Counted from the stretch's first letter, positions 1 through 8,760 are shown. The stretch: DNA of 23,887 nt from Pseudomonadaceae bacterium UBA836 (GCA_002296055.1 DBHE01000275.1:1-23887), one strand, 5' to 3'. The notes: generated from the letters alone by a model not told the origin. Translations and numbers: made by a program.

Positions 1-75
<75 letters not shown>

Positions 76-87
76 GTCGTAACAAAG

Positions 88-112
88 AAACCGTCCATGA
101 GGCGGTTTTTTT
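88..112 (+). terminator. Intrinsic terminator after tRNA-Gly
   Basis: An 8-bp stem (AAACCGTC at 88-95 with GGCGGTTT at 101-108, one T-G wobble) encloses the loop CATGA. It runs into a tract of seven T ending at 112, thirteen bases after the tRNA CCA. Confidence 0.85.
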
Positions 113-152
113 GTGCCCGAATTTTGGGCGAATTGGCTCAACTTTCTCGTGG

Positions 153-188
153 CTCCGAAACCGCAGCAATGGCGGCTTCGGAGTTTTT
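153..188 (+). terminator. Second hairpin with T-tract, possible backup terminator
   Basis: CTCCGAA at 153-159 pairs with TTCGGAG at 177-183. An inner CCGC/GCGG stem extends it after one mismatch, and TTTTT follows at 184-188. No gene lies between it and the first terminator, so it may be a backup terminator or the remnant of one for a lost gene. The minus strand shows no T-tract after the stem, so it is a poor terminator for the hydrolase gene that ends at 233. Confidence 0.6.
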
Positions 189-232
189 CATGTCAACGCC
201 AGTGGTTAAGGCTTTGCGCGGTTACCCCTGAG

Positions 233-1219
233 TCAGTTTGCTCCCAGCCCCTCAAGCAATGCCTGATGAAACTGCTCGGGCGCCTCTACCTGTGGCGAGT
301 GACCCAACTCGGGGAACTCGACCAGGGTCGCGTTGGGGATGGTCTCGGCGGTCTCGCGGCCTAGTTCCGGGTAGTTGCCAAGTCGCTGGGCAACGGCCTC
401 GGGGGCGCGGTTGGCGCCGGGGGCGGTGCGATCTTTGCCGCCGATCAGTAGCAGTGTGGGGGCTTGGATGTTCCCGAACTCGTGCACTACCGGCTGGGTG
501 AACAGCATCTCTGCGGTCTGCGCCTGGTTCCAGGCGACGATTTCCTTGCCGGGGCCGGCGTACATGCCGTAGCTCATGTCCACCCAGCGGTCATACTCGG
601 GTTTCCACTCGCCGTTGTAGTAAAACTTCAACTGGTAGTTCTTGATGCCTTCGCGGGTGGTCTTGAGCTGGCCCTGGTATAGCTGATCGATGGTGGCGTA
701 GGGCACGCCTTCAGCCTGCCAGTCTTCCAGGCCGATAGGGTTGACCAGGACCAGTTGCTCCACGTGTTCGGGATGGCTGAGCGCATAGCGTGCGGCCAGC
801 ATACCGCCCATTGAATGGCCGATGACGGTGGCTTTGTCGATGTTTAATGAGGTGAGCAGAGCGTTTGTATTGCTCGCCAGCTGGCCAAAGCTGAACTGGT
901 AGCCGCTTGGCTTGCTTGAGCTGCAAAAACCAACCTGATCGGGGGCGATAACGCGGTAGCCTTGATCGCTCAGCACCTTGATGGTGGCTTCCCAGGTGGC
1001 GCCACAGAAATTTTTGCCGTGCAGCAGTACGGCTGTTTTGCCGTTGGCTTGTTGGCTGGGTGGTACGTCCAGGTAGCCCATTTCGAGCGCTTGCTGCTGC
1101 GAGCTGAAGCTGAAGGTTTGCAGTGGGTAGGGGTAGTCGAAGCCTTCGAGTCGCGGGCCGTATTCGGCCTGGGCGGTGCAGGCGGCCAGCAGTGTGGCGG
1201 TGGCAAGGGTCTTTTTCAC
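233..1219 (-). CDS. Secreted alpha/beta-fold hydrolase
   Basis: This 328-residue protein looks like a periplasmic or secreted alpha/beta hydrolase of unknown substrate. A signal peptide is visible at residues 1-18 (MKKTLATATLLAACTAQA), with likely cleavage before EYG. The catalytic triad is readable: the nucleophile elbow GHSMGG (S136), the acid in GGKDRTAPG (D263) and the histidine in ELGHSPQ (H307). The oxyanion-hole motif LLHGKNFCG lies near residue 66. The start is GTG at 1219, supported by AAGGAG seven bases upstream. The gene stands alone, 99 bases from the gene upstream of it. The family covers esterases, haloalkane dehalogenase-like enzymes and others, so I do not assign a reaction. 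No frameshift or missing catalytic residue is seen. Confidence 0.88.
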   Translation of the reverse strand: MKKTLATATLLAACTAQAEYGPRLEGFDYPYPLQTFSFSSQQQALEMGYLDVPPSQQANGKTAVLLHGKNFCGATWEATIKVLSDQGYRVIAPDQVGFCSSSKPSGYQFSFGQLASNTNALLTSLNIDKATVIGHSMGGMLAARYALSHPEHVEQLVLVNPIGLEDWQAEGVPYATIDQLYQGQLKTTREGIKNYQLKFYYNGEWKPEYDRWVDMSYGMYAGPGKEIVAWNQAQTAEMLFTQPVVHEFGNIQAPTLLLIGGKDRTAPGANRAPEAVAQRLGNYPELGRETAETIPNATLVEFPELGHSPQVEAPEQFHQALLEGLGAN

Positions 1220-1318
1220 GGACAGCTCCTTTCTCGTGGGGATGTCCGACTATAGCAAGCAGGGTTTGAGTCGTTGGCGGCAGTCCTTTGCCGGATGTGA
1301 CGGAGCGGTTTACTCCGG

Positions 1319-1720
1319 TCAGTTGGCCTGCAATAGCTGCCTGGCTTGAACCCAGTCGAATGTCTCACCGCGCGCTTCGGCTTCGGCGCGGTGTTCGTCC
1401 AGCAGCTGGAACTGGGCAATTTCTTCGTCGGGCATAAAGTGCAGGCAGTCGCCACCGAAGTACCACAGCAGATCGCGCGGAATCAGGTGGGCGATTTGCG
1501 GGTAGCGGGCGATGATTTGGCAGAGGATGTCTTGGCCCTGATAGAGGCTATCGTGATGACCTTGTTGCAGCTGGGTCAGCAGCTCGGAAAAGCGCTCCAT
1601 AAAGAGCTCGTTGCTTTCCTCGGGGACCTGATCGAGCAGGGCGGTTTGCGCCTTGATGGTATCAAACAGGCTCTGTAGCAGGGCGAGGTGGTATTCGTGG
1701 TAGCTGGGCGGGGTAGACAT
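1319..1720 (-). CDS. Conserved hypothetical protein, PA2817-like
   Basis: A 133-residue, mostly helical, acidic protein with no signal peptide or membrane segment. The most distinctive stretch is LLWYFGGDCLHFMPDEEI at about residues 84-101. Its neighbour fadE and its composition match my memory of the small Pseudomonas PA2817 family, which has no known function. The start is ATG at 1720 with CAGGAG a few bases upstream. It lies 102 bases downstream of fadE on the same strand, separated by a strong 14-bp hairpin, so it may be transcribed separately. I see no catalytic motif. Confidence 0.78.
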   Translation of the reverse strand: MSTPPSYHEYHLALLQSLFDTIKAQTALLDQVPEESNELFMERFSELLTQLQQGHHDSLYQGQDILCQIIARYPQIAHLIPRDLLWYFGGDCLHFMPDEEIAQFQLLDEHRAEAEARGETFDWVQARQLLQAN

Positions 1721-1785
1721 GGATGCTCCTGATAGGCCGGGCGTGTAGCGAGTGCCGAAACCCGGCGAGTCTATCAGGTTGAGCG

Positions 1786-1820
1786 CGTCAGGCCAGCCAT
1801 CTCTGGCTGGCCTGACGTTT
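1786..1820 (-). terminator. Perfect 14-bp hairpin directly after fadE
   Basis: CGTCAGGCCAGCCA at 1786-1799 is the exact reverse complement of 1804-1817, with loop TCTC. It begins five bases after the fadE stop codon. On the fadE strand the stem is not followed by a T-tract, so this may be a Rho-assisted terminator, a processing site or an mRNA 3'-end stabiliser. The plus strand has only TTT after it. Confidence 0.55.
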
Positions 1821-1822
1821 GC

Positions 1823-4294
1823 TCAGGCGTCGTCGGCCTTGGCTTTGGCCTTGGTGCGACGGGGTTTGGCGGGCGTCATCTCTTCTTTGGAAAAGTCATC
1901 CACCTTGATCACCGCACTGCGGGCCTGGCGTGCATTGCGCACCTGCTCGGCCTCGGCGGCGGTAATTAGATCGCTCTCAACCGCGGCGGCAAGCGGGTCT
2001 GCACCCTCTGGCTTGAGTTCACCACTGCGCAGGGCTTTTTGCAGACGCGCTTCAATCGGTGCGCTTTGCAGTATGGCTTCCAGCGTGGTGTTAAGCAGGC
2101 CGGTGACGTCCTGCGGGTCGTCGCTCTGGTAGCAACCGGCGATCAGCCGATCCCGAGCTGCGCCCGGGCGCATCAGGATGCGAGCAATCTCGGTTTCCAG
2201 CTCATCACTCGGCGGCGTCAGGCGACGGCCCAGCGGGAAGACAGCAACACGCAGCAGGCAACCCATGCTCGGATTCGGAAAGTTGAGCAGGATTTCATGC
2301 AGGCTGTTTTCGATGCGATAGAGCAGGTCTTCCAGGCCCCACTGAACGAAGGGCAGGTCCTCTTCCGGGCGACCCTGGTCATCAAAGTGCTTGAGCGTGG
2401 CGCTGGCCAGATAAAGGTTGCTCATTACATCGCCAAGCCGTGCCGACAGGCGCTCGCGGCGTTTCAGTTCGCCGCCCAACATCAGCATGGTGCAGTCGGT
2501 CAGGGTGGCGAAGGCGGCCGCCAGACGCGACAGCTGCTGATAGTAGCGGCGTGTCTGCGGGTAGTCCGGCACATTGGCCAAGCGGCCACCGGTCAGGCCT
2601 AGCAGCAGGCTGCCAGCGGCATTGCTCAGTGAGAAGCCGACATGCTCGAACAGCAGACGGTCAAATTGCTTGAGCGATTCGTTTTCGTCATCCAGCGCTG
2701 CCGCCTGCATCTCGCGCAGCACATACGGATGGCAGCGAATGGCTCCCTGACCAAAGATCATCATGTTGCGGGTGAGGATGTTGGCGCCTTCCACTGTGAT
2801 GGAGATCGGCACCGACTGGTAGGCGCGGCCGAGATAGTTGCTGGGCCCCATGCAGATGCCTTTGCCACCGTGTACGTCCATGGCGTCGTTGACGCACTGG
2901 CGCATGCGCTCGGTCAGGTGGTACTTCACCACCGCAGACAGCACGGATGGCTTCTCTCCCAGGTCAACGGCACCTGCGGTCATGGTGCGCGCGGCGTCCA
3001 TGACATAGGTATTGCCGCCGATGCGTGCGAGCGCTTCCTGAATGCCCTCAAACTCGCCAATCGGCAGGTTGAACTGCTCGCGGATGCGGGCGTAGGCGCC
3101 GGTGGTCATGCTGGCCATCTTGGCTGCGCCGATGCTGCCGGCAGGCAGGGAGATGGAGCGGCCAACCGAGAGGCAGTTCATCAGCATGATCCAGCCCTGA
3201 CCGATGCGCTCCTGGCCGCCGATCAGGTAGCTCATGGGGATGAACACATCCTTGCCGGAATTGGGGCCGTTCATGAAGGCAGCGTTGAGCGGGAAGTGGC
3301 GACGGCCAATCTCGACGCCCTCGGTGTCAGTCGGAATCAGCGCCAGAGTAATGCCCAGCGACTCTTCATCGCCCAGTAGGTGGTCCGGGTCATAGGCCTT
3401 GAAGGCCAGGCCGAGCACAGTGGCAACCGGGCCAAGGGTGATATAGCGCTTCTCCCAGGTAACGCGCAGGCCCAACACTTCTTCGCCATTGAACTGCCCT
3501 TTGCAAACGATGCCCTTGTCGGGCATGGCGCCGGCGTCAGAGCCGGCATCCGGCGCAGTCAGGGCAAAGCAGGGGACGTCTTCGCCACGCGCCAGGCGCG
3601 GCAGATAGTGTTGCTTCTGCTCATCGGTACCGTAGTGCATCAGCAGCTCAGCCGGGCCGAGGGAGTTGGGGACCATCACGGTGGTGCCAAGATCGCCGCT
3701 ACGGCTGGCCAGTTTCATGGCTACTTGGGAGTGGGCATAGGCAGAGAAGCCCTTTCCGCCAAACTCCTTGGGAATGATCAGGCCGAAGAAACCGTTGTCG
3801 CGGATGAACTGCCAAACGTTCGGCGGTAAGTCCTGCAGGTGGGTGGTCAGCTCCCACTCGTTGGTCATGCGGCAGAGCTCTTCCACCGGGCCGTCAAGGA
3901 AGGCCTGCTCCTCTTCGCTCAGGTGTGGCGTTGGGAAACTATGCAGCTTGTCCCAGTCCGGGCGGCCGCTGAACAGTTCGCCATCCCACCAAACGGTGCC
4001 TGCATCAAGCGCCTGCTGCTCGGTATCGGAGAGCGGCGGCAGCACCTTGCGGAACCAGGTCAGCAGTGGCGCACTGATGCTGCGTTGGCGCCATTCGGGC
4101 AAATTGAGGGGGATGGCAATGCCGAGGAACAGCGCCCACAGCAGTAGATCGAGCAACCAGTGGACCGGGCCCAGAAGGGTCATCACGGCCAGGTAGGCAG
4201 CCACACCGAGGGTGGCGTTTAGCAAACTTGTTCGAATATAGGCCAGACCGCAAATACAAAGCAGCAGGCCAACCAGCCATAGCAGGGTCATCAT
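1823..4294 (-). CDS. fadE: Acyl-CoA dehydrogenase, FadE type
   Basis: FadE is the FAD-dependent acyl-CoA dehydrogenase that performs the first step of fatty-acid beta-oxidation. The protein is 823 residues, close to E. coli FadE (814). Two hydrophobic segments (about residues 3-22 and 30-62) anchor it to the inner membrane. The acyl-CoA dehydrogenase fold follows, with FGLIIPKEFGGKGF near 170 and the FAD-binding region FALTAPDAGSDAGAM near 243. ISITVEGANILTR holds the likely catalytic glutamate (E502). The C-terminal third is the FadE-specific domain and ends in a lysine-rich tail, KPRRTKAKAKADDA. I chose ATG at 4294: AAGGAG lies eight bases upstream, while the GTG at 4303 is inside that ribosome site. 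It stands alone between two hairpins. Confidence 0.93.
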   Translation of the reverse strand: MMTLLWLVGLLLCICGLAYIRTSLLNATLGVAAYLAVMTLLGPVHWLLDLLLWALFLGIAIPLNLPEWRQRSISAPLLTWFRKVLPPLSDTEQQALDAGTVWWDGELFSGRPDWDKLHSFPTPHLSEEEQAFLDGPVEELCRMTNEWELTTHLQDLPPNVWQFIRDNGFFGLIIPKEFGGKGFSAYAHSQVAMKLASRSGDLGTTVMVPNSLGPAELLMHYGTDEQKQHYLPRLARGEDVPCFALTAPDAGSDAGAMPDKGIVCKGQFNGEEVLGLRVTWEKRYITLGPVATVLGLAFKAYDPDHLLGDEESLGITLALIPTDTEGVEIGRRHFPLNAAFMNGPNSGKDVFIPMSYLIGGQERIGQGWIMLMNCLSVGRSISLPAGSIGAAKMASMTTGAYARIREQFNLPIGEFEGIQEALARIGGNTYVMDAARTMTAGAVDLGEKPSVLSAVVKYHLTERMRQCVNDAMDVHGGKGICMGPSNYLGRAYQSVPISITVEGANILTRNMMIFGQGAIRCHPYVLREMQAAALDDENESLKQFDRLLFEHVGFSLSNAAGSLLLGLTGGRLANVPDYPQTRRYYQQLSRLAAAFATLTDCTMLMLGGELKRRERLSARLGDVMSNLYLASATLKHFDDQGRPEEDLPFVQWGLEDLLYRIENSLHEILLNFPNPSMGCLLRVAVFPLGRRLTPPSDELETEIARILMRPGAARDRLIAGCYQSDDPQDVTGLLNTTLEAILQSAPIEARLQKALRSGELKPEGADPLAAAVESDLITAAEAEQVRNARQARSAVIKVDDFSKEEMTPAKPRRTKAKAKADDA

Positions 4295-4502
4295 GTCGCG
4301 CACTCCTTGTTCGTCACAGTACTCCTGACCGCGTATGACGCCGAATAATTCCCTACTCTTTATTAGGTCTGTTGCTGTGTTGTCGGTACTTCTGACCAGC
4401 AGGGTAGCGTCGCAGTAGTGTTAGCGGTCGGAACGCCGATGGGGATCGGCATGCTTTATCAAGGATAGTCGTTTGCCGCGCGAATGCAGCAGAGGAGGGA
4501 GG

Positions 4503-4528
4503 CACCGGGTGCGCAAGCGCACCCGGTG
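4503..4528 (-). terminator. Hairpin terminator after the first MFS gene
   Basis: A perfect 11-bp GC-rich stem, CACCGGGTGCG at 4503-4513 with CGCACCCGGTG at 4518-4528, lies just after the MFS stop at 4537. On the minus strand a pyrimidine-rich GCCTCCCTCC follows in place of a pure T-tract, so efficiency is uncertain. Confidence 0.65.
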
Positions 4529-4536
4529 TAAAGCGT

Positions 4537-5847
4537 TTACTGATCGACGTTGTCGAGATCGTGACGCAGGGTGCGGCCGGCAAAATAGTAGTGGGCGCAG
4601 GCCCAGATGTTGAGGAAGGCCGCGCCAATCAGGGCGTAGCGCAGGCTGTCGGTGCCAAAGCTGCCGCTGATCATGTCGCTGACGATACCGATCAACTGCG
4701 GGCCGAGGCCCAGGCCGACCAGGTTCAGTACCAGCAGCATGATAGCTGATGCCAGTGCGCGGCTACGCAGCGGTGTCAGGCTCTGGATCATGGCAAAGCT
4801 GGGTCCGAGGTAGAACGCGCCCAGGAAGACCGCAGGGCAATAGACGACCAAGGCCCAGAAGGTGCTGTCGATCATATAGAAGGCGACGATAAAGGGGATC
4901 GCCAGAAACTTGGCCAGGCCAACGATCCAGGCATTCCAGCTGGCGTCACGGGCAGCCAGCTTGTCGGCCAACATGCCGCCGATCCAGGCGCCCAGGCCGC
5001 CCACAACCCCCATCAGCGGGCCGAGGAACAGGCCAACCTGGCCAGGTGTCAGGCCGTGGCTGCGAATCAGGAACGCGGGGTTCCAGACGATGGTGCCGTA
5101 GCCCACCAGCGCTGTCAGGCTGACGCCCAGGACCACGTGGCGGGTGGTGCGCACGCGCCACAGGACAGCAAAACCGGCTTTGATGTTGACCTTGCCCAGT
5201 GGCGGTGGCTTAACGCCGTCGGCGAAGCCGCGCGGGGGTTCGATCATGGTGAAGCGCACCAACAGAGCGATCACAATGCCTGGCAGGCCAACAACGAAGA
5301 ACGCTGCACGCCAGCCCCACCACTCGGCGACAAATCCGCCGACGATAAAGCCGATCATTATGCCCAGGTACACGCCCAGCGCGTAGATGGACATGGCGCT
5401 GGAGCGTTTTTCTTTAGGGTAGAGGTCCGCAATCATCGAGTGCGACGGCGGGCTGGAGCCTGCCTCACCGATACCGACACCGATACGTGCCAGAGCGAGT
5501 TGCCAGAAGTTTTGTGCGGTGCCGCACAGCGCGGTCATGGCGCTCCAGATAGCGATGGACCAGGCGATGATGTTGCGGCGGTTGGAGCGGTCGGCAAAGA
5601 TTGCGATCGGAATGCCCAGAGTGGCATAGAACAGCGCAAAGGCGATGCCTGACAGAAAGCCCAGTTGCGTATCCGACAGCAGCAGGTCTGCCTTGAGCGG
5701 CTCGATCAGAATGCCAACAATGTTGCGGTCGACATGGCTAGAGGTATAGGCCAGCACCAGAATAAAGAGTGCGTAGCGTCGGTAGGCTGGGGTAATACGG
5801 TGGCTGACGTCGTTGGCGTCCGTCACGTTGTCTGGCGTTTGGGCCAT
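4537..5847 (-). CDS. MFS transporter, spinster-like
   Basis: A 436-residue inner-membrane transporter of the major facilitator superfamily with about twelve hydrophobic segments. The first helix region carries HVDRNIVGILIEPLKADL. The loop between helices 2 and 3 has the MFS signature-like FADRSNRRN, and ARIGVGIGEAGSSPP sits in helix 4. These features fit the spinster-like branch. The substrate cannot be read from sequence; lipids, organic acids and aromatic compounds are all possible in this branch. The start is placed at ATG 5847, six bases after GGAG; the adjacent ATG at 5850 is only three bases from it. It is divergent from the ABC exporter at 6085 and shares a palindrome-rich control region with it. 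A paralogue is encoded at 16515-17876. Confidence 0.88.
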   Translation of the reverse strand: MAQTPDNVTDANDVSHRITPAYRRYALFILVLAYTSSHVDRNIVGILIEPLKADLLLSDTQLGFLSGIAFALFYATLGIPIAIFADRSNRRNIIAWSIAIWSAMTALCGTAQNFWQLALARIGVGIGEAGSSPPSHSMIADLYPKEKRSSAMSIYALGVYLGIMIGFIVGGFVAEWWGWRAAFFVVGLPGIVIALLVRFTMIEPPRGFADGVKPPPLGKVNIKAGFAVLWRVRTTRHVVLGVSLTALVGYGTIVWNPAFLIRSHGLTPGQVGLFLGPLMGVVGGLGAWIGGMLADKLAARDASWNAWIVGLAKFLAIPFIVAFYMIDSTFWALVVYCPAVFLGAFYLGPSFAMIQSLTPLRSRALASAIMLLVLNLVGLGLGPQLIGIVSDMISGSFGTDSLRYALIGAAFLNIWACAHYYFAGRTLRHDLDNVDQ

Positions 5848-5892
5848 CATTGTCTCCGGCGTTTGTTGTTTGGCTGCGAGAATACGTTGTCC

Positions 5893-5909
5893 CGTTGTGA
5901 GTCACAACG
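5893..5909. promoter_or_regulatory. 17-bp palindrome, candidate operator
   Basis: CGTTGTGAGTCACAACG is a perfect palindrome with 8-bp arms around a central G, 46 bases upstream of the MFS start codon. Its position between divergent genes suits a repressor or activator site; the cognate regulator is unknown. Confidence 0.5.
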
Positions 5910-5945
5910 AACCGGCTGGCCGCATTTGTTGCAAATTTGTAAGCC

Positions 5946-5970
5946 GCAAATTCCGCAGTGCGGTATTTGC
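5946..5970. promoter_or_regulatory. 25-bp inverted repeat, candidate operator
   Basis: The left arm GCAAATTCCGCA (5946-5957) mirrors the right arm TGCGGTATTTGC (5959-5970) around G5958, with a single mismatched pair. The GCAAAT half-site occurs again just upstream, in GTTGCAAATTTG near 5928-5939. It lies about midway between the divergent MFS and ABC exporter genes. Confidence 0.5.
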
Positions 5971-6084
5971 ATTCGCGTTTTCAATGGTATGCCATCGAGA
6001 ACGCAGAGTCCTGAAAGCAGGGGTTGATTCTTCGCTATTCGGCCGCATAGTTAGCCCTCTACTTTGCAAGGCATGAGGCACGGC

Positions 6085-7017
6085 ATGAGCGCAGCTATTC
6101 GTATTCGGGGCCTGGAGAAAACCTACGGCTCCGGAATGCGCGCCCTCAAGGGCATTGATCTGGAGGTGCGCGAGGGCGACTTCTTCGCGCTGCTCGGGCC
6201 CAACGGGGCCGGCAAGTCCACCACCATCGGCATCCTTTCCTCTCTGGTTAACAAGTCGGCAGGCCAGGTAAGTATTTTTGGTCATGATATTGACCGTGAA
6301 CTGATGGCCGCCAAGCGCTGTATCGGCGTTGTGCCTCAGGAGTTCAACTTCAGTCAGTTCGAAAAGGTCATGGATATCCTAGTGAGCCAGGCTGGCTATT
6401 ACGGGATTCCTCTGGCCAGAGCCAAGGAGCGCGCTGAGCATTACCTCAAGCGTCTGGGCTTATGGGACAAGCGTGACGTGCCGTCGCGCATGTTGTCTGG
6501 TGGCATGAAGCGCCGGCTGATGATTGCGCGGGCGCTGATCCATGAGCCAAAGCTGTTGATTCTGGACGAGCCGACCGCTGGCGTGGATATCGAGATTCGT
6601 CGCTCGATGTGGCAATTCCTGCAGGAGATCAACGCGCAGGGCATCACCATTGTGCTGACCACGCACTATCTGGAAGAAGCCGAGCAGCTTTGCCGGCATA
6701 TTGCGATCATCGACCAGGGGCGCATCATCCATAACACCAGCATGCGCGCGCTGCTCAAGGAGCTGCATGTCGAGACCTTCCTGCTGGATGTGCGCCAAAG
6801 CCTGACAGCGGCGCCAGATCTGGGTGAATACTCCTGCCAGCGGGTTGATGAGCACACCCTGGAAGTGCAGGTGGACAAGACCCAAAGCCTCAATGCGCTG
6901 TTTGCGGCTCTGAGCGACGCGGGGCTGGAGGTGGCGAGCCTGCGCAATAAGAGCAACCGATTGGAAGAGCTATTCCTCACGCTGGTTGATGAAAATGCCG
7001 AGAAACGGGGAGCCTGA
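6085..7017 (+). CDS. ABC-2 type exporter, ATP-binding subunit (YadG-like)
   Basis: A 310-residue cytoplasmic ATPase that powers the permease encoded next to it. Walker A is GPNGAGKST (38-46), the ABC signature is LSGGMKRRL (137-145), Walker B is LLILDEP with E162 as catalytic base, and the switch histidine is H194 in TTHY. The extra C-terminal 100 residues are typical of exporters of the YadG/CcmA-like group. I chose ATG at 6085, six bases after GAGG; an upstream TTG (6064) and ATG (6073) lack a ribosome site. The permease starts two bases after the stop, so the pair is one operon. The substrate is unknown. Confidence 0.92.
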   Translation: MSAAIRIRGLEKTYGSGMRALKGIDLEVREGDFFALLGPNGAGKSTTIGILSSLVNKSAGQVSIFGHDIDRELMAAKRCIGVVPQEFNFSQFEKVMDILVSQAGYYGIPLARAKERAEHYLKRLGLWDKRDVPSRMLSGGMKRRLMIARALIHEPKLLILDEPTAGVDIEIRRSMWQFLQEINAQGITIVLTTHYLEEAEQLCRHIAIIDQGRIIHNTSMRALLKELHVETFLLDVRQSLTAAPDLGEYSCQRVDEHTLEVQVDKTQSLNALFAALSDAGLEVASLRNKSNRLEELFLTLVDENAEKRGA

Positions 7018-7018
7018 C

Positions 7019-7795
7019 ATGCAGTATTGGCAACAGAGCTGGGTGGCGTTCAGCACCATTGTGACCAAGGAAATTCGCCGCTTTACCCGTATCTGGCCGC
7101 AGACGCTGCTGCCGCCGGCGATCACCATGGCGCTGTACTTTGTCATCTTCGGCAACCTGATCGGCAGCCGCATTGGTGAGATGGGCGGTTTTCGCTATAT
7201 CGACTACATCGTGCCCGGCCTGATCATGATGTCGGTCATCACCAACAGCTACTCCAACGTGGTTTCAAGCTTTTTCAGCACCAAGTTCCAGCGCTCCATC
7301 GAGGAACTGATGGTGGCGCCAGTGTCGCCCCATGTGGTGTTGCTTGGTTACACCTTTGGCGGCGTTGCGCGCGGGCTGATGGTCGGCTTTATCGTGACCC
7401 TCACATCGTTGTTCTTTACTCGCCTGCAGGTCCAGCATATTGGCCTGACCATCGCGGTGGTGTTTTTCACGTCGCTGGTGTTTTCACTGGGTGGCTTTAT
7501 CAATGCGGTCTTTGCTCGCACCTTTGACGATATTTCCATTGTGCCAACCTTTGTGCTGACGCCGTTGACCTACCTGGGCGGGGTGTTTTACTCGATCAGC
7601 TTGCTGCCGCCTTTCTGGCAAGCGGTGTCGCAGGTCAATCCGATCCTGCACATGGTCAATGCCTTCCGTTACGGCATTTTGGGGGTATCGGATATTCCGA
7701 TTGCCACCGCGCTGATCATCATGTCGGTGTTTACGCTGATTCTTTACAGTCTGAGTTACTGGTTGCTGGTCAGGGGCACCGGTCTGCGGCAATAA
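7019..7795 (+). CDS. ABC-2 type exporter, permease subunit (YadH-like)
   Basis: A 258-residue integral membrane protein with six predicted helices, the partner of the ATPase just upstream. The ABC-2 permease pattern is clear: amphipathic N-terminus, VPGLIMMSVITNSYSNVVSSFF in the second helix region, RSIEELMVAPVSPHVVLLGY as the coupling segment, and the late motif PLTYLGGVFYSISLLPPFWQ followed by NPILHMVNAFRYGILG. Its length matches E. coli YadH (about 256). The start ATG at 7019 follows GGGGAG by six bases. A terminator follows the gene, so the operon contains only these two genes. Confidence 0.92.
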   Translation: MQYWQQSWVAFSTIVTKEIRRFTRIWPQTLLPPAITMALYFVIFGNLIGSRIGEMGGFRYIDYIVPGLIMMSVITNSYSNVVSSFFSTKFQRSIEELMVAPVSPHVVLLGYTFGGVARGLMVGFIVTLTSLFFTRLQVQHIGLTIAVVFFTSLVFSLGGFINAVFARTFDDISIVPTFVLTPLTYLGGVFYSISLLPPFWQAVSQVNPILHMVNAFRYGILGVSDIPIATALIIMSVFTLILYSLSYWLLVRGTGLRQ

Positions 7796-7803
7796 TGGCG
7801 CCG

Positions 7804-7825
7804 GGCCGCCACTCGGCGGCCTTTT
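7804..7825 (+). terminator. Intrinsic terminator after ABC exporter operon
   Basis: A 7-bp stem, GGCCGCC (7804-7810) and GGCGGCC (7815-7821), with loop ACTC, is followed by TTTT at 7822-7825. It sits nine bases after the permease stop codon and just upstream of queF. Confidence 0.8.
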
Positions 7826-7845
7826 GACCAACTGAGGTTACTCGT

Positions 7846-8682
7846 ATGTCTGATCATCCAGCCACGGATTCGCCACTGGGTAAGTCCAGCGCCTACGTCA
7901 GCGTTTACACGCCGTCGCTGCTGTTTCCCATCGCGCGCCAGCCCAAATGGCAGGAGCTGGGTCTGGATGCGCAGCGATTGCCCTTTCACGGTGCCGATAT
8001 CTGGAACTGTTTCGAGCTGTCCTGGCTGACACCGTCAGGTAAGCCGGAAGTAGCGGCGGCGGAGTTTGTGTTTCCGATCAAGGCGGCGCGCATCGTCGAG
8101 TCTAAATCCTTCAAGCTTTACCTCAATTCGCTGAATCAGACTGTGTTTCGTGATCGTCGTGAGTTGCTGCAGACGCTGGAGTCGGACTTGTCGGTAGCGG
8201 CCCAGGGCCCGGTGGCCGTGCGGCTGTTCAACATGCAGCAGTTGCACCAGTTGGGCATGTTCAGCCTGCCTGGGCGCTGCATTGATGATCTGGATGTGGA
8301 TGTCAGCTGCTATCAGTACAACGCAGCATTGCTGGCGCTGGACCCCAGTCAGGTGCAGGTTAGCGAGGTGCTGCACAGCCACCTGTTGAAATCCAATTGC
8401 CCGGTGACAGGTCAGCCTGACTGGGGCTCGGTGCTGGTCAGTTACAGTGGGCGGCGTATCGATCAGGCGGCCTTGGTGCGTTACCTGGTGTCGTTTCGCG
8501 AGCATTCGGATTTTCACGAGCAGTGTGTGGAGCGCATTTTCCTCGATTTGCTGGCGTTACTCGGTGACGGGGCCAAGCTGACTGTCTATGCACGCTATGT
8601 GCGCCGCGGTGGCCTGGATATCAACCCCTGGCGCTCGACTGAGCCGGGCATGCCTGAGAACCTGCGCCTAGCCCGGCAGTAA
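7846..8682 (+). CDS. queF: NADPH-dependent 7-cyano-7-deazaguanine reductase
   Basis: QueF reduces the nitrile preQ0 to the amine preQ1 with NADPH in queuosine biosynthesis, a modification of the wobble base of GUN-anticodon tRNAs. The 278-residue length fits the two-module (E. coli-type, about 282) form. The QueF signature [11 protein letters not shown] is at 85-95. The catalytic cysteine, which forms the thioimide, is C185 in [13 protein letters not shown], with the proton-relay aspartate D192 nearby. [16 protein letters not shown] (217-232) holds the substrate-binding His and Glu. The start ATG at 7846 follows GAGG by eight bases. The gene is flanked by terminators on both sides, so it is transcribed alone. 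No preQ1 riboswitch is evident in the short leader. Confidence 0.96.
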   Translation: MSDHPATDSPLGKSSAYVSVYTPSLLFPIARQPKWQELGLDAQRLPFHGADIWNCFELSWLTPSGKPEVAAAEFVFPIKAARIVESKSFKLYLNSLNQTVFRDRRELLQTLESDLSVAAQGPVAVRLFNMQQLHQLGMFSLPGRCIDDLDVDVSCYQYNAALLALDPSQVQVSEVLHSHLLKSNCPVTGQPDWGSVLVSYSGRRIDQAALVRYLVSFREHSDFHEQCVERIFLDLLALLGDGAKLTVYARYVRRGGLDINPWRSTEPGMPENLRLARQ

Positions 8683-8715
8683 AGCAATTCAATTGATCAG
8701 TGCTCGCGGAATGGC

Positions 8716-8743
8716 AAAACGCCCCGGTCGTCGGGGCGTTTTT
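8716..8743. terminator. Bidirectional terminator between queF and DUF4404 gene
   Basis: An 11-bp stem, AAAACGCCCCG (8716-8726) with CGGGGCGTTTT (8732-8742) and loop GTCGT, gives a T-tract on both strands. It serves the convergent genes on each side. Confidence 0.88.
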
Positions 8744-8760
8744 GCAAGGGTCGCAATAGC

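Noticed and set aside
2039..2602. Long plus-strand open frames opposite fadE (also 2642-3379)
   Set aside because: They are frame shadows in GC-rich coding DNA, without ribosome sites or recognisable domains.
4385..4425. FadR-like half-site (CTGGTCAGA on the minus strand) upstream of fadE
   Set aside because: Only the left half of the E. coli consensus is matched, and fatty-acid control in Pseudomonas is thought to use PsrA, for which I see no clear GAAAC/GTTTC site.
7826..7845. preQ1 riboswitch in front of queF
   Set aside because: The space between the upstream terminator and the start codon is about 20 bases and holds only the ribosome site.
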